DNA from: Halichoerus grypus
Taxonomy: Eukaryota > Chordata > Mammalia > Carnivora > Phocidae
Assembly (NCBI RefSeq): GCF_964656455.1
Contig: NC_135725.1
Coordinates: 47,685,688-47,749,687 of the forward strand
DNA length: 64,000 bases
Direction: 5' to 3'
Shown one piece after another: positions 22,906-34,059 of the stretch; the first letter of the stretch is position 1; each line of letters starts with the position of its first letter. Both the position numbers and the translations under genes were made by a program. The notes below the pieces were generated by a model. It saw nothing but the letters and a program-made list of their open reading frames with translations, was not told the origin of the DNA and ran no database searches.

Positions 22906-24059
22906 CACTACTAGATTAATAGCCCTATGGAGTGCTCGCTCCAAAAGTCTCAGGTGTTAGCACCCTTGACCATATAAACTGTGTACCCAGGAACTATTTA
23001 GCTGAGGCTCTAAAGCACACTCTACCGAGACACCTAACCCCCTCGTTTTCTCAAAATCTTTTTCCACCACATTGTGGGATGTTGCTTGGCCTAACATGAT
23101 GGGGCATGACATAATGGGTATCAGGAGAGTCAGGAAAATGTAGAGGGAAATTTGTCAAGGAAAAAAATAACATAAAACGTTCTGCCAGATCCTTCATTCC
23201 AGACTTGCTGGAAACTCAGACCTACCATCATAGGCTTTGGTAGTCAAAGCAAACTTTGAGTGGTGCTAAGAAACCTTTGGCATGTGTGAATTGGCAGCCT
23301 GTATTGCTTCTGATTCAGCAGAATTTCTTAAGCTGCTTGGCATGTTTGTCAGGGGTTATGAAGCACAAAAGCTCATGTCTCTTTTAAAAGAAAAAAAGAG
23401 CCTATTTAGTGATCGTCACAAGTTACAAGGCCAAGAAGGTTGGCACTTAGCCATCCTTGGCCACCGCTGGTAGCCCAGGACCTTGGAAGGTGGGAGTAGA
23501 GATCTCACAGCCCAGGGGTTCCCATGAAGCTGACCCACAGACGTCTACCCAAGGAAATCACAGTGTCACAGTGCTACTTTTACTCACATGCCATTGCCTT
23601 GTCGGGCATTGCTCCTTCTTGGCTCCTCTAGATCTGGATTAGATCCCCAGGGTTTAACACCACCTAGAAATCAATGGTAGAAATGGCCGGTTGACTTGTT
23701 TAGTGGGGAAAAAAAAAAAAAAAAGAGTTCTCCAAAGGCAACGATACGGCTCAGTCCTTTTAAATTTTCAACTTTCTATCTTTCATGATCCTAATGAGAG
23801 CCACAAGCCCAACTCTTCAGCTCACAAGTGAATTGCAGAGGTGGGCAGAAGTTGGACTGGTACAGTTCCTTCAGAAAGTATTCGCTGCTATACCATAGCA
23901 GACGATCCCTTACCACGATGCATCCTGTCAAATTCCTGGCTACTGGGGAGCAGAAGGGAGGAAGACAGGTTCTCATCTCTGACTTTGCCCCCAAATAAAT
24001 ATTCACTTGAGGTGTCTTAATTGCAGTTGGAATTAACTTTTGTCTGGAAAGCGTTCAAT
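22906..24059. other. Unique DNA, no gene seen
   Basis: No recognised repeat apart from an A-run near 23710. Frames of 60-71 codons are without resemblance. Confidence 0.5.
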
Positions 24060-24845
24060 TTCACAAATCTTTGTTGAGACCCTATTATATATCCAGTGCT
24101 ATTGCAAGCACTGAAGATACAACAATGAACACAAACACACAAAATCCCTGCCCTCCTGAAACCTACATTCGAAAGGAAGCAGACAGATACTAAAAATTAA
24201 ATACATTAAATATATAAAGTATGTAAAATGATGATAGTAATAGAAATAAATTAGAAAGAGGGGTGTGAGGAAGCAGGCAGGTGTCAATTTTAACTAAGGT
24301 AGTCAAAGACTTTACAGAGAAAGTCAACATTTGAGCGAGGACCTGAAGAAGGTGAGGGTAGGCCACATGGAGATGGGGGGGGTGCAGGGAGGCTGGAGTA
24401 GAGAGATGAGCTCAGAGGGGAAGAGAAACAAGTGTGCAGGCTATTGCAAGCCACTAAGGTTTTTGACCCTTGGCAGTGATGAGAAACCATTAGAAGATTT
24501 TGAACACACTAATGAGTGTTTTAAAAATATATGTTGTATGATCACCCTATTTGATCACTCTGGCTGCTTTGTTGGAATTGATTGCTGGGGAGTAAGGTAG
24601 AGGCAGAGAATCCAGTGAGCAGTTCCTCGCAGTGATCCAAATGAGAGATGCTGGTTGTTGGACCAGGGTTAAAAACAGGGGAAGTGGTGAGAAATGGCCA
24701 GATTTCAAATATATTTGGCAGCTAATGCTGACAGCAAATGCTGATGGACAGGATGTGGAGTGGGAGAGAAAGAAAGGAGTCAAGCTGGATCCTCATGTTT
24801 TTTTTACTGAGCAGCTGGAAGGCTGGACTCCTAATAGGTAAGTAG
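24060..24845 (-). mobile_element. LINE-2, 3' half
   Basis: Antisense L2: 3'-end block 'cagtgctattgcaagcactg', 'aaaatccctgccctcctgaa', 'catttgagcgaggacctgaa', 'gaaaccattagaagattttg', 'gatcactctggctgctttgt', 'cagtgatccaaatgagagat' and 'aaaggagtcaagctggatcc'. No frame survives. Confidence 0.8.
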
Positions 24846-25422
24846 AGTCACCTGGAGAAGAAATCAAGCCAGGTACGAGTAGATCTATTCGTTTATGCCC
24901 ACATGCAAAAGCAAACTAATAGGTGGCTATTTTCTTATGTCTTTCATAAATCCGCCATGAATTAACTACTGGGGTGTGCCATTTAAAGGACAGGATATGG
25001 TCTGCACGCATTTAAGTTTCATGACAGTAAATACTATTCCTGTCTCGTTAATTAGGAGTTGACATCACCCTCCACCAGCCTGTGGTTGAGCCTTGCAGGG
25101 ATACTGCTACTGAGTTTTCTGAGCCTTAAGAAAATCATGTGGGCTTTTACCCAGTCTACAACCAGGAGCTGTGGAAGAGAAAAATGTAAAGTTGGATGCA
25201 CGAGCAGAAGTGAAATAATACAGAGTACTCTGAAGTTGAAGACTTACTACCAAAGTAAGTTTATCCTGTTGTAAAATTTGGGTCATAATATCTTTTCTTT
25301 CAGAGTGTATTTTTCTTTCTTCCCCATGGTTCTGAGCACTCTTTTGCTCTCAAAATTTGAGCAAGGTAACAAAAAATTGGCTTAAAAACACTGGGCAAAT
25401 GTAACAAAATATATAAATTATA
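24846..25422. other. Unique DNA, nothing recognised
   Basis: One 71-codon frame (25059-25274) without resemblance. Confidence 0.5.
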
Positions 25423-25581
25423 TTCTACTTTTTTTCAACCATTCGATGAAACTTTCCAAAAACAATTCCAATATTCAATTAGATTTTCAAGGGAGTAAAA
25501 CTTTCTACTTTTTTTCAACCATTCGATGAAACTTTCCAAAAACAATTGCAATATTCAATTAGATTTTCAAGGGAGTAAAAC
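25423..25581. repeat. Recent tandem duplication, period 80 bp
   Basis: The segment starting ttctactttttttcaaccat and ending gggagtaaaac occurs twice head to tail (25423-25501 and 25503-25581) with one internal difference (c at 25468, g at 25548). Not part of a recognised repeat family. Confidence 0.97.
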
Positions 25582-25729
25582 CTCTGGGAGCTTCAAGAAT
25601 CACCATTTTGCTTTACTATGCTCACGCCCTCGATCAGTTTCTTGCTGTGAATGTCTGGTGTGGTCCTTTGAAATCATGTGGAGGGAGTTTTGAGAGCAGA
25701 GAACAAGGCCCTAGAGCAAATCAGACTGT

Positions 25730-25870
25730 GGAATTGTGATCACAGGGAAGTGATTAAAACACTAAGCCTCAATTTCTGTAATGGATAATAATAGCTGATA
25801 GGGTTGTGATAAGGTGCAAATTAATTAACATGTACAAAGCTCCTATTGGAAAAGTATGGATTGAACAGAA
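25730..25870 (+). mobile_element. MIR fragment
   Basis: 'aagcctcaatttctgtaatg', 'gataataatagctgataggg' and 'acatgtacaaagctcctatt' fit the 3' half of MIR. Confidence 0.55.
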
Positions 25871-26486
25871 ACAATGATTACTGTCAGCATTTTCATAAGT
25901 ATAGAAATAAAACCTCAGGGGATGTGGCCAGATTTTTGAAGAAATCTAATTTTGAGATTAGCTCGGTTGATAAAAAGATATTTTACTCTATTATAAAATA
26001 AGGCCTAGCTTCTAAGAAAGAAATGATTTTATTATATATTTCCCACTTTTCCCCCTCATCTTTATGACCCATGCAGGGCACTGTACATTTCAGTTTGTCT
26101 CTATTTTGTTTGCTACATCGTGATTCCAAACATGAAAGTCTACTGAACACAAATTATCTGTTCAAGCCTTTGAATTTGACAATCTCAGAATACAACATCA
26201 TAAAGAAAATAAGCTGATGATTTTATAATACTCAAGAGAATGTTTCCTTTAAAACTCCCTTCTCCCCTAGTCAGAGTACGGACACTGATTGCGTTAGCTG
26301 GCTCAGCATGTCTTCCCTGTGTCTTTCTACAGATAGACTCTACCCGCCTCACTGATTGGAGGGTTGGGCTCTTACAAACTGGTCAGTTAGACTCACTTCC
26401 CAGAATTTCTCAAAGGTTTTAAAAATTTGAGTGAGGCCATGTTTGAGCTGAAATTGAGAGACAGGCTCACATTCTTTGAGGCCAGT
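25871..26486. other. Unique DNA, nothing recognised
   Basis: AT-rich, no frame above 60 codons except one at 26240-26422 without resemblance. Confidence 0.5.
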
Positions 26487-26655
26487 GATTCTCAAAGTGT
26501 GGTTCCTGGACCAGCAGCATCCTCTGGAAAGTTCTTAAAAATGCAGATTCTAGGACCTCACTCCAAACCTACTGAATCAGAAACCCTGGGGATGGAGTCC
26601 AGAAGTCTGTTATACCAAGCCTTCTGGAGGATGCACTCTTAGCTTTGAAAAACAC
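26487..26655. mobile_element. MER5A-like hAT-Charlie MITE, well preserved
   Basis: 'gtgattctcaaagtgtggtt', 'cctggaccagcagcatcctc', 'aaaatgcagattctaggacc', 'ctactgaatcagaaaccctg' and 'ggaggatgcactctta' follow MER5A from its first terminal repeat onward. Confidence 0.88.
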
Positions 26656-26861
26656 ATGTGTAAAGTAATCCTGATAGATAAGTCTTTATCATATGAAATA
26701 GGAGGAAATAATGGAACGTGTGGTATATCCCCATATATGTAACTACACCATAACACAGTCCTAGACTACTTGCCTCCATACATGATTTACTAAGCTAAGA
26801 AGAAAATGTCTTGAAAGTGTGTGTGTATTTTAAGGACCTAAATTTTGAAATTCAAGTGAAA

Positions 26862-27075
26862 GGGCGCCTGGGTGGCTCAGTCGTTAAGCGTCTGCCTTCG
26901 GCTCAAGTCATGATCCCAGGGTCCTGGGATCGAGCCCCGCATCGGGCTCCCTGCTCGGCAGGAAGCCTGCTTCTCCCTGTCCCACTACCCCTGCTTGTGT
27001 TCCCTCTCTAGCTGTCTCTCTCTCTGTCAAATAAATAAATAAAATCTTTTAAAAAAAAATAAATAAAAATAAATA
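26862..27075 (+). mobile_element. CAN-SINE with 14-bp target duplication
   Basis: aaattcaagtgaaa lies at 26848-26861 and 27076-27089. The tail has grown into alternating AAATAAATAAA and A-run units. Confidence 0.95.
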
Positions 27076-27459
27076 AAATTCAAGTGAAAATTATTTGCTT
27101 ATGTCTGAGACCTCCACCTACCCAATGCTCCCTTGATACCAGAATTTGTTAAATTTAGATTTTGCCTATCTTTATAACTGCTGCGCACAGTCCAGCAAAA
27201 CATAGTCCACACAGTAAGTTTGAATCCAAACTTTCATGTAAGTGTTCTTCTGCATTGGCACTTTTAATCAGAAAATTATAAAACCTATTTTTTTTTACAA
27301 TAATGCTATGTGCCAAGAGATGCTGTGACCTGATGATGTGTTTTTCCTGAGGCCTCAAGCTCTGAAATGTTCAGGTGGTTAGCAAATGAATGAAGCATGC
27401 CATGTGTCAGACCATAGGGGATGGTGAGGACTGAAGCAAGTATGTGCATGCCTCGAATT

Positions 27460-27669
27460 GGGGCACCTGGGTGGCTCAGTCAGTTAAGTGTCTGCCTTTG
27501 GCTCAGGTCATGATCCCAGGGGAATCCCAGGAGCCTGGGATCCAGCCCTGAGTCGGGCTGTCTGCTCAGCGGGGAGCCTGCTTCTCCCTCTGCCTCTGCT
27601 GCTTCCCCTGCTTGTGTGCTCTCTCTCTTTCTGTGCCAAATAAATAAATAAAATCTTTAAAAAAAAAAA
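27460..27669 (+). mobile_element. CAN-SINE
   Basis: Head GGGGCACCTGGGTGGCTCAG. A small internal duplication extends the 'atcccagg' box near 27510-27535. Only gaatt (27455-27459, 27670-27674) is shared by the flanks. Confidence 0.93.
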
Positions 27670-27949
27670 GAATTCAAAGATACAAATTCGAAAATTGTGA
27701 AAAATCTATGCAGGCTAAGTAAAACATGTCAGTTGTTGGATTCAAATTATGAGCCTTATTTTATGAACTTTGGTTTATTCCTACTACATTGCTGTAGTTT
27801 CACACTTGTGGACTTGGGGATAGAGTGAGCCCAGACTAGTCACAGAAACAGCAAAGGACCACTCTGTGGCTAACAGGTGTGTTTTTCATTTAACTTCCTC
27901 TATCCAGGTGAACTCTATCTAAGAAGCAGGCTCAACATCTAGGGGGAAA

Positions 27950-28870
27950 TCTTTTTTTGTAAACACTTTCATTGAGATAAAATTCACATATCATATATTA
28001 TAGGCCAGATTGTATTACCTCAAATATGTATATTGAAGTCGGAGTTTCTAATATCCCAGAATGTGACCATATTTGGAGATAGGGTCTTTATCAAGGTAAT
28101 GAAGTTAAAATGAGGTCATTAGAGTGGGCCATAATCCTATGACTAATGTCCATATAAGAAGAGGAAATGTGGACACAGACACATACAGAAAGAAGAATAT
28201 GTGGGGACACAGGGAAAAGAGGGTCATCCACACGTCAAAGAGAGACTTCCGGAACAGATCCTTCCTTCACAAGCCTGTTAACACCTTGACCTCAGAGTTC
28301 TAGACTTCAGAACTGTAAGAAAACACATTTCTGATGTTGAACCCACCCAGTCCGTGGTACTTTGTTACAGTAGCCTTGGCAAAATAATGCCTCATACAAT
28401 TCATCCACTTAAATTGTCCAATTCAGTGGATTTTAATTTATTCCCAAGTATACTAAATCATCAACCACCACCACAGCAATTTTAAAACGCTTTCATTACC
28501 TCAAAAAGACATGCTGTATCTTTTAGCTATCAACACCGTATCACCTGGTCCCCCTACTATTACTCCATACTCTACAGACTTACCTGTTCTGGACGTTTCA
28601 TATCAGTGTTTGGTGTTTGGTGACTGGCTTTTTTCACTTAGCATGTTTTAAAGATTCATCACTGAAGCATGTTATCAGTAATACATCCTTTTTTATGGTC
28701 AAATGGTATTCTATTATATGAATATATGTGGAATTATTATTATATGAACATACCAATATAAACATTTTGTTTATCCATTTTTCACATGATGGACATTTGG
28801 GTCATTTCCCACCTTTTGGCTATTACGAATAAGGCAACTATAAACATTCATGTAGAAAATATCTTTATGA
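27950..28870 (-). mobile_element. Ancient LINE-1 3' region, split by an LTR
   Basis: 'actttcattgagataaaatt' and 'cacatatcatat' resume after the LTR as 'catacaattcatccacttaa', then 'gtccaattcagtggatttta', 'tatcaccacc'-like and 'tggacatttgggtcatttcc' blocks. This is the antisense of an old L1M 3' UTR and the end of ORF2. Confidence 0.8.
27996..28391 (+). mobile_element. MLT1-type solo LTR inside L1
   Basis: 'aatgtgaccatatttggaga', 'tagggtctttatcaaggtaa', 'gttaaaatgaggtcattaga', 'gtccatataagaagaggaaa' and 'gtggtactttgttacagtag' follow MLT1 order. Flanked by the 5-bp duplication tcata (27991-27995 and 28392-28396), the size expected for ERVL-class integration. Confidence 0.87.
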
Positions 28871-29398
28871 AAGGAAACACCTCGTGTTTTATTAGGGCTA
28901 AAACCTGTTCTAAATGGACAGAGTCGCAAAAACTTCTGTTTTCTTGAGCAGATTTCTGGCAAATTTCCACCTTTCCTATTTTCCTTCTGGCCCTCCCATC
29001 GTTCTTATTTTAAACACACTACCATCATCGGCTCTCACTGGCTGACTCACAGTCTCTTTGTTCAACAACTGCATGGCACTGCGTTTACTGAAGAATATAC
29101 GAGGACCCTCGGGGGACAATGAAAGTGTCACTGTAAATGAAACATCAAGTCCTTTATGAAGCTCAGGCTGGGAAAAGATGTGTGGGTGAGTGGGTGGGTG
29201 GGTGGGTGTGGGTGTGAAGGGCTGTATTTGTGTTCAGAAGCATTAAAGGTCTCCCCAGGTGCAGAAGGGCTGGCCAAATCATGTTAGACTTAAAGGCAGT
29301 GGTTGAAGCTCTGCCAAAAAAAGGAGAGGCGTTTGAGTGAGGTGCAGTACACCTGGCCCATTAGCTCATCGGACTGTTCTTCACTCTCACATAAAGAT
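28871..29398. other. Unique DNA with a G-tract cluster
   Basis: No gene and no recognised repeat apart from the GGGT-rich stretch at 29184-29212. Confidence 0.5.
29184..29212 (+). other. G-quadruplex-capable sequence
   Basis: Six GGG tracts at 29184, 29192, 29196, 29200, 29204 and 29210, separated by 1-5 bases, so a four-tetrad-run fold with 1-base loops is possible. Confidence 0.7.
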
Positions 29399-29435
29399 GT
29401 GATTTACAAAAAAAAAAAAAAAAAAGGTGATTTAC
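29399..29435. mobile_element. Pure poly(A) insertion with target duplication
   Basis: gtgatttac (29399-29407) is followed by A18 and then, after one or two G, gtgatttac again (29427-29435). A homopolymer bounded by a 9-bp target duplication is what LINE-1-driven insertion leaves when only the tail is copied. Confidence 0.75.
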
Positions 29436-29667
29436 CAGAGCCCTGCTTAACCATTAGTTATAATATGAGCCAATAAACTGTGGGAAAGTCATAGGAATCT
29501 GGATTGTTGCTAAATTATGTCATGGAGCACCCGAAAGAAGACATTTTTGAGTATACTAATGGAGCAGGTCACCAACTGCCTGTTTTGACTAAGGGTTTCT
29601 CCCCTCCCCTCCCCGCCACCCCCCATCTATTTTTGGCATGGGACTACAGTTTTTAAAATAAGGGCAC

Positions 29668-29770
29668 TTTCTTTTTTATATTATGTTCAATTAGCCAACA
29701 TAGAATACATCATGAGTTTTTGATGTAGTGTTCAACGACTCATTAGTTGCGTATAACACCCAGGGCTCAT
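29668..29770 (-). mobile_element. LINE-1 3' end fragment
   Basis: 'aattagccaacatagaatac', 'gagtttttgatgtagtgttc' and 'cgtataacacccagggctca' are the antisense 3' UTR of the same L1 family seen at 30297-30510 and 36116-36300, but more diverged. Confidence 0.85.
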
Positions 29771-29779
29771 TCATAGTAA

Positions 29780-29940
29780 TAATATACAGTAGGAGTATAC
29801 ATTGTGTCTCTGACGGAGCGCTTACTATGTGCAAGACATCACGCCACGTGCCAGATGTTCTATCGTGCAATAAGATGAACATGGTCCCTGCCTTCCACTG
29901 TTGCAGACAAGGTTATTCACTGATTTGTGGATGAGTGAGT
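29780..29940 (-). mobile_element. LINE-2 3' end fragment
   Basis: 'gagcgcttactatgtgcaag' and 'atggtccctgccttccactg' match the antisense L2 end. Confidence 0.6.
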
Positions 29941-30043
29941 TGTTCCTGACACCTCTACTGGAAATTTCAGCCCGGTAGAATCTGGTTAGAAAACTAATAC
30001 CCCTCTTATGCTTCGAATATTCTCAAATTCTTTTTTTTTTTTT

Positions 30044-30081
30044 GTACTGTAAGTTGTTTTTTATTGCTGTTATCCTTAGTT
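30044..30081 (-). other. Candidate 3'-transduced flank
   Basis: Non-L1 segment between the L1's own A-tail and the terminal A-tail next to the target duplication. Its source locus should lie directly downstream of another L1 copy. Confidence 0.55.
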
Positions 30082-30082
30082 G

Positions 30083-30286
30083 TTTTTTTTTTTTTAAGAT
30101 TTTATTTATTTATTTGACAGAGAGAGACATAGCGAGAGAGGGAATACAAGCAGGGGGAGTAGGAGAGGGAGAAGAAGCAGGCTTCCCGCTGAGCAGGGAG
30201 CCCGATGTGGGGCTCGATCCCAGGATCCTGGGATCACGACCTGAGCCGAAGGCAGACGCTTAACGACTGAGCCACCCAGGCACCCC
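30083..30286 (-). mobile_element. CAN-SINE in the A-tail of the L1
   Basis: TTAAGATTTTATTTATTTAT to GAGCCACCCAGGCACCCC. The flanks share ttagtt, so it probably landed at the border of the L1 tail. Confidence 0.93.
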
Positions 30287-30539
30287 TTTTAGTTTTTTTT
30301 TTTATTATTATGTTATGTTAATCACCATACATTACATCATTAGTTTTTGATGTAGTGTTCCATGATTCATTGTTTGCATATAACACCCAGTGCTCCATGC
30401 AGTACGTGCCCTCTTTAATACCCATCACCAGTCTAACCCATCCACCCACCCCCCTCCCCTCTAGAACCCTCAGTTTGTTTTTCAGAGTCCATCGTCTCTC
30501 ATGGTTCATTGAATATTCTCAAATTCTTAAATATCAATC

Positions 30540-30940
30540 TAAACACTGGGTACTTGTATGTGCCAGACACTATGCTAGGAAAAAGAAGTTCAAGAATAAT
30601 TAAAGTAGATGGTCCTTGCCGTCAAAGAACAAACAGTCGAGGATGTGCATATACTTGGGCAGTACTATATACCATACATGATGGAAGACTCTAGAATTGG
30701 GAACACAGAAGTCATTCATTGTCTCAAAGAATATGGTCAGTGGTTGTGCAGAAGAAAAGGAATGGGGAATTTTCACAGAGAAAGTGAGGTCTGAAGCCAG
30801 ATCCTAAGGGTTAAAAGGATTGGGGCAGCTAGGGAAGGGAGTTAAAGGAATTTTGCGGGGGAGGGAACAGCTGGAGGAAGGGCCCAGGGACATGAAAGTG
30901 GTGTTTGGAGGAATGGCAAGTAGGCAGACATTCCGTCTAC
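30540..30940 (-). mobile_element. LINE-2 fragment
   Basis: 'tgtatgtgccagacactatg', 'gatggtccttgccgtcaaag', 'aagtgaggtctgaagccaga' and 'gaacagctggaggaagggcc' follow antisense L2. Frames of 61-82 codons here are chance. Confidence 0.65.
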
Positions 30941-31359
30941 TCTTTCCTCTGTCAAATCCCAAAGAGAAAAGGCTTAGACCCAAAGACTGTTCTGGTGAAA
31001 CATTTCAGTGGAAAGTTAAGACCAGTCTGTCATTTCTCATTTGAACACCTGGAAAGTCTCTAAGCACATCAAAGTAGGCACAACTTTCTGGGGCTTACCG
31101 CATAATCAACTTCAATTTCTATAAACGCAGAGGACAGGTTTAATAGGCAAATGATGTTGATTGATAGGATCCTTCCATGTCAACACTAAGAGACTAAAGT
31201 TTAAGACATACAGTGTGTCCTTTAGCAAAACTGACACGAGATACTGTGATGACTTTGACTTGGTTTACCTGGTAATACTTTTACCATGGATCAACATAAG
31301 CTGGATTAGTGCAGGTCAAGGACAAACTGTTTACACCTGATGGAAGCATCCCAACAGAG

Positions 31360-31535
31360 TAATAACCTCTGAAATCAAATTGCCTCGGTTCTAAATCCAT
31401 TCTTCTACCTGTTAGGTTTAACCTTTTCGAATCACACAAATTCACTTGACCTCAATAATTTTGTGTGTAAAATGTGAATAACAATTGTACCAGCCTTAGG
31501 GGCTGTTGTGAGGATTAAACAAAATAAGGCATGTT
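31360..31535 (+). mobile_element. MIR SINE fragment
   Basis: 'cttctacctgttaggtttaa', 'tgtgtaaaatgtgaataaca' and 'gctgttgtgaggattaaaca' fit the MIR core. Confidence 0.75.
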
Positions 31536-33326
31536 AATTTTCGAGTTTAACTCTAACTCAGTCTGAAAGTTATTCTTCTTTCTGAAAGGTACAGATATTA
31601 TAATTCCTTCCAGTTGTACTATTAAGGAGAATGTGGAAGGAACAGATTGAATGAAAGCTAGAAATTGGACAGTACCCTAGAGTGGCAGAAAGTAGTAGAT
31701 CCAGGCAAATAGAAAGAGAAATTGTTCCAGGGGCATACCCAGAGGCCAGCAGTGGGGGGAAACATCTATACACTTGATAAAGATCATAAATGAAACAATT
31801 CAGTGATCCAGAAGTTTCTGCTATTACTATTAAATACTGACATACAAAGAAATGACCATCTTAGTGAAAGTCAGCTGGGAACAGCGAGGGTCATACGGAT
31901 GAGAATAAGCAGGATCTGGATAACAAAGGAAAAGAAATCAGAATGAGTTCAAATCAAAGACAATTAGCCAACCCATACTTGGCTAAGTCTTGGAAAGAAA
32001 GGATTTGAAATTTTGGCAGAAACCTACATATTCTACTCATAATTTGTAATAAGTAATTATGCTTAAGTTAAAGGATTGTAAACTCTCTATAGTTTCCAAA
32101 GTGTAGTTTCAATTCTTTTTTTTTTTTCAAAAAATCTAGAGATAAAAGACCCTTCTAGGTATTGAAGATGGGAAACCAGGTCGAGGGAATCCCAGCTGAC
32201 CATTGCAATTAAATTCTGGTGCCCAGTAGGACAGGGAAGATAAACTGAGCCCTCTTAGCAAGGCTGATTTCCTGTGTGGGTCTGCTCCCATGCACAGCTT
32301 GGAATAAGGAGGCCTACCAGCAACCTAATTCCCCTGTACATTGAGTGCTTCCTCAAGGCATGTCTCACAAGGAATGTGTGAGTAGTGTTTAAGGGTCCTT
32401 GGCAGCACGGCTTGCAAACTGCATTCCCAGGGCTTGCCATTGGAGATCAACCATTTATTTTCTAAACAAAGGTCAAGATTAAGCTTGAAGGATTTAGCTA
32501 AATCTCCGATACAAGAGGATTCAGTTAAGACTGGAGCTCGCCTCCTCCTGCCTAAACTTCAGAAAAGATAAAGTCTATCTGAGGCACTGGGGAGCAAGGG
32601 TGCCCGGTGCACAGAAATGTTATTTATAATATTGCCCTCTAGGACTTGGTGAAAATGAATCGACAGGAGGCATTAAAATACCTCTATTTTGTCTTTCCTC
32701 TTTCACTTTGTTTACTTCGACCCAGGATCATCATATGACTGAGATGATTCCAGAAGAAAGGGGGAAGTAGTGGTGTGCGTTTATATTTCATCTTGTATGT
32801 CTGGTTTGATTTGATCCTTTCAGCAGAGACCGTACATATATTGTAAATGCCTGTAAAGGCAGGCATGAGTAATCTCTATTCTCTTGGCATTTTAATACAA
32901 TTATTACATAGAAGGCATCAGATATTGCTTTTGCCTGCAATTGTATTTTCTTTAAGGGATAATGATCAGTTGGAAGTGGCACTAAGATTGTTTAATGTGG
33001 GTCCATTTGCAATGCAGCTAAGTTTCCACCTCTGACAGTCCCATGAGTTGTTGGCATCTTGTCAATTACAACAGCCGACCTCTCTACCTGGGTATCTACA
33101 GGGAATTGGTAGGCAGGTGAATTTAGGAGATGTGTGGTGCCATTGAGTCAGGAAAAATACAATAGCAGTTCCAGAATTGGGTAAAATAATATCTCAAAAG
33201 GCAGAGGGGGATATGAGGTTCCTCCACCTTGGTTTTGGTTATACCCCCTCATTTTTCTCCCTTTTGAAAATCTGGATAACATGCAAAGTTTGATGTATCC
33301 AGGTTTTCAATCCTGCCAAGAAAACA
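31536..33326. other. Unique DNA, no gene seen
   Basis: 1.8 kb without a recognised repeat. All frames are under 70 codons and without resemblance. Confidence 0.5.

Positions 33327-33374
<48 letters not shown>
33327..33374. repeat. (AC)n microsatellite
   Basis: About 23 uninterrupted CA units between aaaacat and gagactg. Confidence 0.98.
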
Positions 33375-33377
<3 letters not shown>

Positions 33378-33930
33378 ACTGTCAAGAAGATAACACTGCT
33401 CCTAATTTCCAGAAAAAAAGAAAAGAAAAAAAATCAAACCAGAGAGTCAGTCAAACCTAGAGAAGACCTTAGGACACTCTGAGCTTGTAAATGAAACACA
33501 TTGTTTCCTTCAGTTTGAGTTTTTCCTTCATGAGGAAAACTCTAAGATACACAGAAAGAGTTCTTTATGGCTGGAAGCTCTTATGTCGCTAATGGATTTT
33601 GACAGTGTGTTACAGCTTGTTTAATCCAATTGAATCTGATTATTCATGTCAGTAACAAGATAAACTAGTTGACAGAAGGAATTTTTTTCAGCCACTGGTT
33701 CATATCAAATTTGCAAATGCAGTTGTCTAGGAAAGAAGAGATAGGGGCAGAGGGGAGGCCAGAGAAATGTAATTATAATCCAGGCTCTTCCTGAAATCTG
33801 AATTTGACTATAGAGAAGGTGTTGACTGTGGAGACAATTAATGCTCATTCTCTAAAAAACAGGGGGAAAACTTTCCAGTGGAGTACACCCCACTCATCAA
33901 AATATAGTTTCAACTATGCCTAGCCCATTT

Positions 33931-33931
<1 letters not shown>

Positions 33932-33970
<39 letters not shown>
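33932..33970. repeat. (AC)n microsatellite
   Basis: About 19 uninterrupted AC units, followed by a short C run. Confidence 0.98.
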
Positions 33971-33972
<2 letters not shown>

Positions 33973-34059
33973 CACATCCATGCTGCAGTTATACAAATCA
34001 TTGATGTTTCCTAAATAGAAGAAAATTCTGTCTTCTGTTTCTGGCTTTTACACATTGTA

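Larger units (their letters stand above)
30033..30510 (-). mobile_element. 5'-truncated LINE-1 with probable 3' transduction
   Basis: L1 3' UTR ('gtcaccatacattacatc'-type sequence, 'catataacacccagtgctcc', 'agtccatcgtctctcatggt') with a T-tract at about 30292-30302. Beyond a nested SINE lie 38 bp that are not L1, then a second T-tract at 30033-30043. A perfect 18-bp target duplication gaatattctcaaattctt encloses everything (30015-30032 and 30511-30528). Confidence 0.88.

Noticed and set aside
33327..33970. Repeated units that could suggest a CRISPR-like array
   Set aside because: These are plain AC dinucleotide runs in a mammalian genome; there are no spaced direct repeats.
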